33,986 bases of DNA from Shewanella surugensis (lineage in GTDB: Bacteria > Pseudomonadota > Gammaproteobacteria > Enterobacterales > Shewanellaceae): contig NZ_JAKIKS010000059.1 of NCBI RefSeq assembly GCF_023284005.1, positions 1 to 33,986 on the forward strand. Direction: 5' to 3'. The notes under the pieces are model-generated. The model had not been told where the DNA came from. It did not search any database and saw nothing but the letters and a program-made list of their open reading frames with translations. How positions within the stretch are numbered: the stretch's first letter is position 1; each line of letters opens with the position of its first letter. This document shows, piece after piece, positions 29,379 to 33,986 of the stretch. Both the position numbers and the translations under genes were made by a program.

Positions 29379-32300
29379 TTATTTATTATCTTGAGGTTGC
29401 CACCACCAAGTAAACATTCTGTTGGCAGCCACTTTTACGTCATTGAGTACGATATACAATATGGGGACCAATATTAAGGTGACAAAAGTGGCAAATAAAA
29501 TACCAAATGCCAAGGACGTTGCCATGGGGATCACTATTTTAGCTTGTAAACTTTTTTCTGCTAAAATGGGCACAAGGCCGACAAAAGTGGTCAATGATGT
29601 AAGTAAAATAGCCCTAAATCGATAGCAACTAGAATCGATAGCGGCTTTCAAGATAGTGTGACCCTCTGCGCGCGATCGGTTAACAAAATCAACTAAAATG
29701 AGTGAGTCATTCACTACCACTCCTGTTAATGCGACGATACCACATAAGCTCAAAACGCTTAAGTTAATACCCATTATAAAATGGCCAAATAAGGCTCCAA
29801 TAATCCCAAAAGGGATCACTGACATGACGATTAATGGATGACTGTATGATTTAAGCGGAATAGCCATTAAGGCATAAATAGTAAAAAGTGCAAAAAAGAA
29901 ACCCTGGATCAGTCCGATTAACGCATCCTCTTCTTCGGCGCTCCCTCCATCTAGAGAGGTCGAAATATGGGGATATTTACGGATTAAATCAGGGAAGAAT
30001 GCCTCTTTAATTTGTGAAACCACTTTTGAGGGTTCGACTTTATTTTTATCGGCATTGGCTGTAATCGTAATCGCGCGGCGTCCATCAACACGCGTGATAG
30101 AAGAAAATGAGTCGCCCAGTTCAATATTGGCCGCAGCAGAGAAGGGAATAGCATCTCCATTTGCGGTGCGAATGAGCATATTTTCTAAATGGCCTATGGT
30201 GCGTCTTTGTTCGAGTGGATAACGCACCATGACTTTGATTTCTTCTTTATTGCGTAAAATGCGTTGGGCTTCATATCCATAAAAGCCATAACGTACTTGA
30301 CGGGCCAAATCAGCCAAGGTTAAGCCTAATGCTTCGGCTTCAGGGCGTATTTGTAAGCGAATTTCTTGGCTACCAGAAGAGAAGTTATCCGTAATATCAT
30401 ATACACCTTGAAAGCTGCTGAGCTTGGCTTTTAACTCATTAGCAGCTTTAGATAATTCGCCTAAATCACTGGAGGTGAGTCTAAATGAAATATCTCCGCC
30501 ACCCGCATTGGTGGTGGAATTAATCTTTAGTTTTTTCACCGCGACTAATTCAGGTAAGGCTTCGCGCCATCTGGCGGCAATCTCGTTACCTGTAACACTT
30601 CGATCTTCCGCTTTGGTTAATTCTGCAAAAATAAAGGCCGAAGTGCGTGAATCAAGGCTAACAAAAGAATGTTTAACCACTTGGGCACCGATCTCTTTCT
30701 CGAAATCACTATTAATCGCATATAAACTATTTTCTAATGCTTGTACTGCATCGAGAGTATTTTCTTCAGAACTGCCAGCATCCATTTCAAGATTGACTTG
30801 GATGAAATCGGAGGGAATATCGGGGAAGAATACCCAGCGAACTTTACCACTGGTGACCAGTGCAATGGATAATATTAATACGCCAATAAAAACAGCAATG
30901 GTATTATAGCGGTTGTTAATACAACGGGTTAAGAAGTCACGATATTGGTGATGGATAAAATATTGTAATTTCTCATTTAGTTTGGTTTTCCATTGCTTAA
31001 ATTTCCCCGGGTTAGGATTGGGCTTTTTCGCTTTCATATGCGCTAAATGTGCGGGTAAAATAAGTTTTGATTCAATGAGTGAAAAAATCAAACATAAAAT
31101 AACAACCATACCAATTGATTGCCAAATAATGCCTTGCGGACCTGAGACCAATAACATAGGAACAAAGGCCGCAATGGTGGTTAATACACCAAACGTTGCA
31201 GGCATGGCGACTTTTTTAGCACCACGGATCACATTATCGAGAGATTGGCCTTTTTCTTCTATTTCACTATAAGCACTTTCTCCTATGACGATGGCATCAT
31301 CGACAACGATGCCGAGCACTAAAATAAAGGCAAACAATGTCAACATGTTAATTGAGAGAGAAAAGGGTTCGAAAGGCATAATAAACAGCGCTCCGAGGAA
31401 GCTGATGGGTAATCCCATCATGACCCAGAATGCGAGCTTTAAATCTAAAAACAGTGCCAGAATAATAAAAACTAATAAGGCCCCATAGAACATATTAGAG
31501 TACATCATGTTCAAGCGCCCCTGTAGATAGTGGGTCAAATCCCCCCATGTATCTAATTTTGCGCCTGTGGGTAATTGTGTTCTTTTTTCGGTAACATATT
31601 CTTTGACTTGCTTAGAGATCTCTAATGCATTTTGATCATCAACACTGAGTATTTCGATGATGGCAGCGGGTTGTCCATTAAAGCGGGTATAACCAATACG
31701 TTCTTCAAATCCATCTTTAATGGTGGCGACTTGAGGAAGCATGATACGGCTGCCATCGGGGAGAGTGCTGACGACAATTTGAGAAAACTCTTCAGCGTTA
31801 TAAGCTTGACCTTTGGTCCGTAGCAAAATATCGCCGCCTTTTGCTCGGATAGCACCACCAGGGAGATCGATGGAGGAGTTTTGTACCGCTTGTGCGACTT
31901 GTTCAAAGGTGAGGCCATATTCTCTTAGTTTATTTTCAGACAACTCTATGCTGATTTCATAATCTCTTACGCCGCCGACTTGAGCGCGTGTAATGGCGGG
32001 GAGGCTGGCGAGTTCATCTCTGATTTTCTTGGCGGTTTCTTTCATTTGTTGTTGGCTAAGATCGCCATAAACGGATAGCCAAATGACATTGTTTTCGGGT
32101 TTTATACGGTATATCTGTGGTTTTTCTGTGTTGGCAGGAAAAGTGGCGATTGCATCGATCCGCAACTTTGTCTCATCCAGTATATCTTGCGGATCATAGT
32201 TATCTTGTACTTCAATCGTGACAGTACCATCGCCTTCACTGGCGATGGAGGTGACTTTTTTGATGCCATTAAGATCTTGAATAGATTCTTCAATCTTAAT

Positions 32301-32504
32301 GTTAATGCCTTCTTCAATTTCTTGAGGCGCTGCACCCGGATAAGCAACAGATATCCGAATGGTATTTAATTCTGAGCTGGGAAAGACTTCCTTATTGATG
32401 AGCGTGGCACTAAATAGGCCGCCAACAATCAGTGCCCACATGAGTAGGTTTGCGGCGACATTATTACGAGCAAACCAAGCCATTATTCCTTTTTCTGTAC
32501 TCAT
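29379..32504 (-). CDS. RND-family efflux pump permease (AcrB-type)
   Basis: A 1041-residue inner-membrane proton-driven pump with the usual twelve helices and two large periplasmic loops. Features: N-terminal MAWFARNNVAANLLM, porter-domain start FPSSELNTIRISVAYPGAAP (key A-Y-P-G-A), and TM4 VLGIVVDDAIVIGE with the proton-relay aspartates D402 and D403. In the TM10 position, where AcrB has the relay lysine (K940), the segment reads VVVNDSLILVDF with no lysine, so the relay differs from AcrB; this is seen in some other RND subgroups. The ATG (32504-32502) overlaps the adaptor stop codon by one base (TAATG), so the two genes are translationally coupled. No TolC-type outer-membrane gene is in the window. 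The substrate range is unknown. Confidence 0.93.
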   Translation of the reverse strand: MSTEKGIMAWFARNNVAANLLMWALIVGGLFSATLINKEVFPSSELNTIRISVAYPGAAPQEIEEGINIKIEESIQDLNGIKKVTSIASEGDGTVTIEVQDNYDPQDILDETKLRIDAIATFPANTEKPQIYRIKPENNVIWLSVYGDLSQQQMKETAKKIRDELASLPAITRAQVGGVRDYEISIELSENKLREYGLTFEQVAQAVQNSSIDLPGGAIRAKGGDILLRTKGQAYNAEEFSQIVVSTLPDGSRIMLPQVATIKDGFEERIGYTRFNGQPAAIIEILSVDDQNALEISKQVKEYVTEKRTQLPTGAKLDTWGDLTHYLQGRLNMMYSNMFYGALLVFIILALFLDLKLAFWVMMGLPISFLGALFIMPFEPFSLSINMLTLFAFILVLGIVVDDAIVIGESAYSEIEEKGQSLDNVIRGAKKVAMPATFGVLTTIAAFVPMLLVSGPQGIIWQSIGMVVILCLIFSLIESKLILPAHLAHMKAKKPNPNPGKFKQWKTKLNEKLQYFIHHQYRDFLTRCINNRYNTIAVFIGVLILSIALVTSGKVRWVFFPDIPSDFIQVNLEMDAGSSEENTLDAVQALENSLYAINSDFEKEIGAQVVKHSFVSLDSRTSAFIFAELTKAEDRSVTGNEIAARWREALPELVAVKKLKINSTTNAGGGDISFRLTSSDLGELSKAANELKAKLSSFQGVYDITDNFSSGSQEIRLQIRPEAEALGLTLADLARQVRYGFYGYEAQRILRNKEEIKVMVRYPLEQRRTIGHLENMLIRTANGDAIPFSAAANIELGDSFSSITRVDGRRAITITANADKNKVEPSKVVSQIKEAFFPDLIRKYPHISTSLDGGSAEEEDALIGLIQGFFFALFTIYALMAIPLKSYSHPLIVMSVIPFGIIGALFGHFIMGINLSVLSLCGIVALTGVVVNDSLILVDFVNRSRAEGHTILKAAIDSSCYRFRAILLTSLTTFVGLVPILAEKSLQAKIVIPMATSLAFGILFATFVTLILVPILYIVLNDVKVAANRMFTWWWQPQDNK

Positions 32505-33715
32505 TACTCGTCTACCTTCGCTAGTCTTTTTGATGGGGTTTCATCGGGGATTTTCTCTTTTTTCGAGTTATCTCCTTCGTTGATGATCTTAACGACTTGC
32601 CCATTTTCGACATTGTTTAAACGAGTAGTAGAGATTTTATCTCCGGCCTTTAAACTATCTTTGACATAAACATATTCAAGATCGGTGCGAATAATATTCA
32701 CATTACGTATTTCAACTTTATTATCGGCATCAATGAGGGTGACCTGATCCTTGTGGATAAGATTTCGGGGTAATTTCACCACTTTTTTTACTGTGCGACC
32801 GGTAATAATAGCGGTGACAAAACTGCCATATTTTAGCTTTGCCTGCTGGCTGTGTAGGTTGTCACGAAGGTAAGGATCATTCACTTCGGCAACGAGATAA
32901 ATCATTCTATTATCCGTGTTGATGACGCCTTCACTGCGAATGATATTGCCGTTCCAAATTTGTGTGTTACCAGCCAAATTGGTACTGAGTTTGACTTGGG
33001 TGCTGGGATTGTCAATCGAGTTTAGGTACGCCTGTTCACTATTGGTAATGGGCAGGCGGACTTCAGCAATATCAGTATCATATAGTTCGCCAATCTTGGT
33101 GCCTAAAGAGACATATTGACCCAAATCGACGCTTCTGGCTTTGATGATGCCATCGAAAGGAGCGCGGATGGTGGTACGCTCTAAATTACGCTCTGCTCGA
33201 GCTTGTGAAGCCTTTGCATACTTGACATTAGCTTGTTCTTTTTTAAGGTGAGGGATCCTAAGGCCAAGCTCTGGGGCGACTTTACTGTCATAGCCTTTCC
33301 AATCATTTCTAGCGACTTCTCCTCTGGCTTTTTCTTCATCTAATGCGGCCATTGCTTGGGCAAGAGAGGCTTGGGCTTGCATCAGATCCGCTTCATAATC
33401 TGAAGGTTCAATACTGGCCAGCGCGTCGCCTTTTTTGACCATGCCGCCAGCAACAAAACTATTTGAAACGGTCATAATGCGTCCAGCCACTTCTGTGACC
33501 AATTGCGTTTTATATTTAGGCGTCACGACACCATAAGAAGATAAATTTAATGACAATGTTTCAGGTTGTACTTCAATAACATTAACAATAGGAATAGGGG
33601 CTTCGTCAACCTTTTCTTCTGGTGGCGTTTTGGTACTGTTTAATACTAAAGCTACGGCAATAAATAGGGCCAAAATGATGAGAGGAGAAAGTCTCCTAAT
33701 GAGCGTGTTTGTCAT
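32504..33715 (-). CDS. RND efflux periplasmic adaptor (membrane fusion protein)
   Basis: A 403-residue adaptor. Residues about 12-29 are a membrane anchor or uncleaved signal (LIILALFIAVALVLN, with no lipobox cysteine). Then come a beta-barrel/lipoyl segment (VTPKYKTQLVTEVAGRI and VKKGDALASIEPSDY), an alpha-hairpin coiled coil (about 108-178, Ala/Lys/Glu-rich), the second lipoyl half (RTTIRAPFDGIIKARSVDLGQYV) and a membrane-proximal domain. It is typical of HlyD/AcrA-type adaptors. The C-terminus is Lys/Asp-rich and hydrophilic. It is the first gene of the operon, coupled to the pump by a one-base overlap. The region upstream has a TAACAATTATAAG stretch that may hold the -10 and a 12-base palindrome at 33911-33922. 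Confidence 0.92.
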   Translation of the reverse strand: MTNTLIRRLSPLIILALFIAVALVLNSTKTPPEEKVDEAPIPIVNVIEVQPETLSLNLSSYGVVTPKYKTQLVTEVAGRIMTVSNSFVAGGMVKKGDALASIEPSDYEADLMQAQASLAQAMAALDEEKARGEVARNDWKGYDSKVAPELGLRIPHLKKEQANVKYAKASQARAERNLERTTIRAPFDGIIKARSVDLGQYVSLGTKIGELYDTDIAEVRLPITNSEQAYLNSIDNPSTQVKLSTNLAGNTQIWNGNIIRSEGVINTDNRMIYLVAEVNDPYLRDNLHSQQAKLKYGSFVTAIITGRTVKKVVKLPRNLIHKDQVTLIDADNKVEIRNVNIIRTDLEYVYVKDSLKAGDKISTTRLNNVENGQVVKIINEGDNSKKEKIPDETPSKRLAKVDE

Positions 33716-33910
33716 GATGTCGCTTGTCCATGCTAAGGATTCTTATAATTGTTATATAAATTAACAGAGTCTGGCTAAGGGATAAAATGATTTTTGAAAT
33801 TAAAATGTATCAAAATCATACAGAGAAAAATGTGGATGGAACAGCTGTCGTCATTTAGAGTGAATATTAGGTAACTAAGTGCTTAACTAAAAGTTATCGT
33901 ATATTTTGAC

Positions 33911-33922
33911 GGATAATTATCC
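33911..33922. promoter_or_regulatory. Perfect palindrome GGATAATTATCC
   Basis: A 12-base perfect palindrome about 195 bases upstream of the efflux adaptor gene. It could be an operator for a TetR- or MarR-type regulator of this pump or of a gene beyond the window. No regulator is encoded in the window portion. Confidence 0.3.
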
Positions 33923-33986
33923 ATGATGTTTTTTACACTCTCTTTGAGTGCATCAAAAGTGATAAAATCATGGCAAGATAACCATT

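Overview
The window looks like the chromosome of a marine gamma-proteobacterium, most likely Shewanella or a close relative. The clue is the arrangement argD/astC - astA - astD - DUF1338 gene, together with ahpC/ahpF, a B12-riboswitch btuB and a divergent metR/metE pair; base composition is moderately AT-rich throughout. This genus call is an inference from gene order and protein character. No tRNA, rRNA, CRISPR array or intact insertion sequence was seen.

Layout. 1-932: the first codons of a leftward gene inside a nested hairpin, then an 850-base gene-free leader. 933-5709: arginine succinyltransferase-type catabolism (argD/astC, astA, astD) followed by an HglS-like DUF1338 protein. 5800-9247: a leftward secreted delta-class carbonic anhydrase-like protein, divergent from ahpC, then ahpF. 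9248-11431: two terminators, then a three-gene unit (tandem-repeat protein, multi-pass membrane protein, HTH protein) that I cannot assign to a described system; it is the best candidate for something new. 11458-11780: a decayed gene. 11764-15573: a leftward unit of ribokinase-like kinase, AspT-type transporter and Gfo/Idh/MocA oxidoreductase. 15840-18357: operator-like palindromes, a cobalamin riboswitch and btuB. 18449-19150: leftward outer-membrane beta-barrel protein. 19644-20378: HDOD-domain protein. 20468-23802: metR and metE with a MetJ-box array between them. 23921-24850: BASS-family transporter. 24851-25442: a gene-poor stretch with dyads and a 13-codon ORF behind a strong ribosome-binding site. 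25449-26846: a membrane protein of unknown function. 26860-29098: a sensory PAS/degenerate-GGDEF protein split by an apparent single-base frameshift. 29379-33715: an RND efflux pump and its periplasmic adaptor.

How the parts fit. The ast genes turn arginine into glutamate and succinate, but astB and astE are not in the window. ahpC and ahpF form an NADH-driven peroxide reductase pair, although a strong terminator between them suggests separate or attenuated expression. B12 uptake (riboswitch-controlled btuB) and B12-independent methionine synthesis (MetJ/MetR-controlled metE) lie about 3 kb apart and are two answers to B12 supply. The kinase/transporter/oxidoreductase unit looks like a small uptake-and-catabolism operon for a carbohydrate-like compound whose identity is not visible in the sequence.
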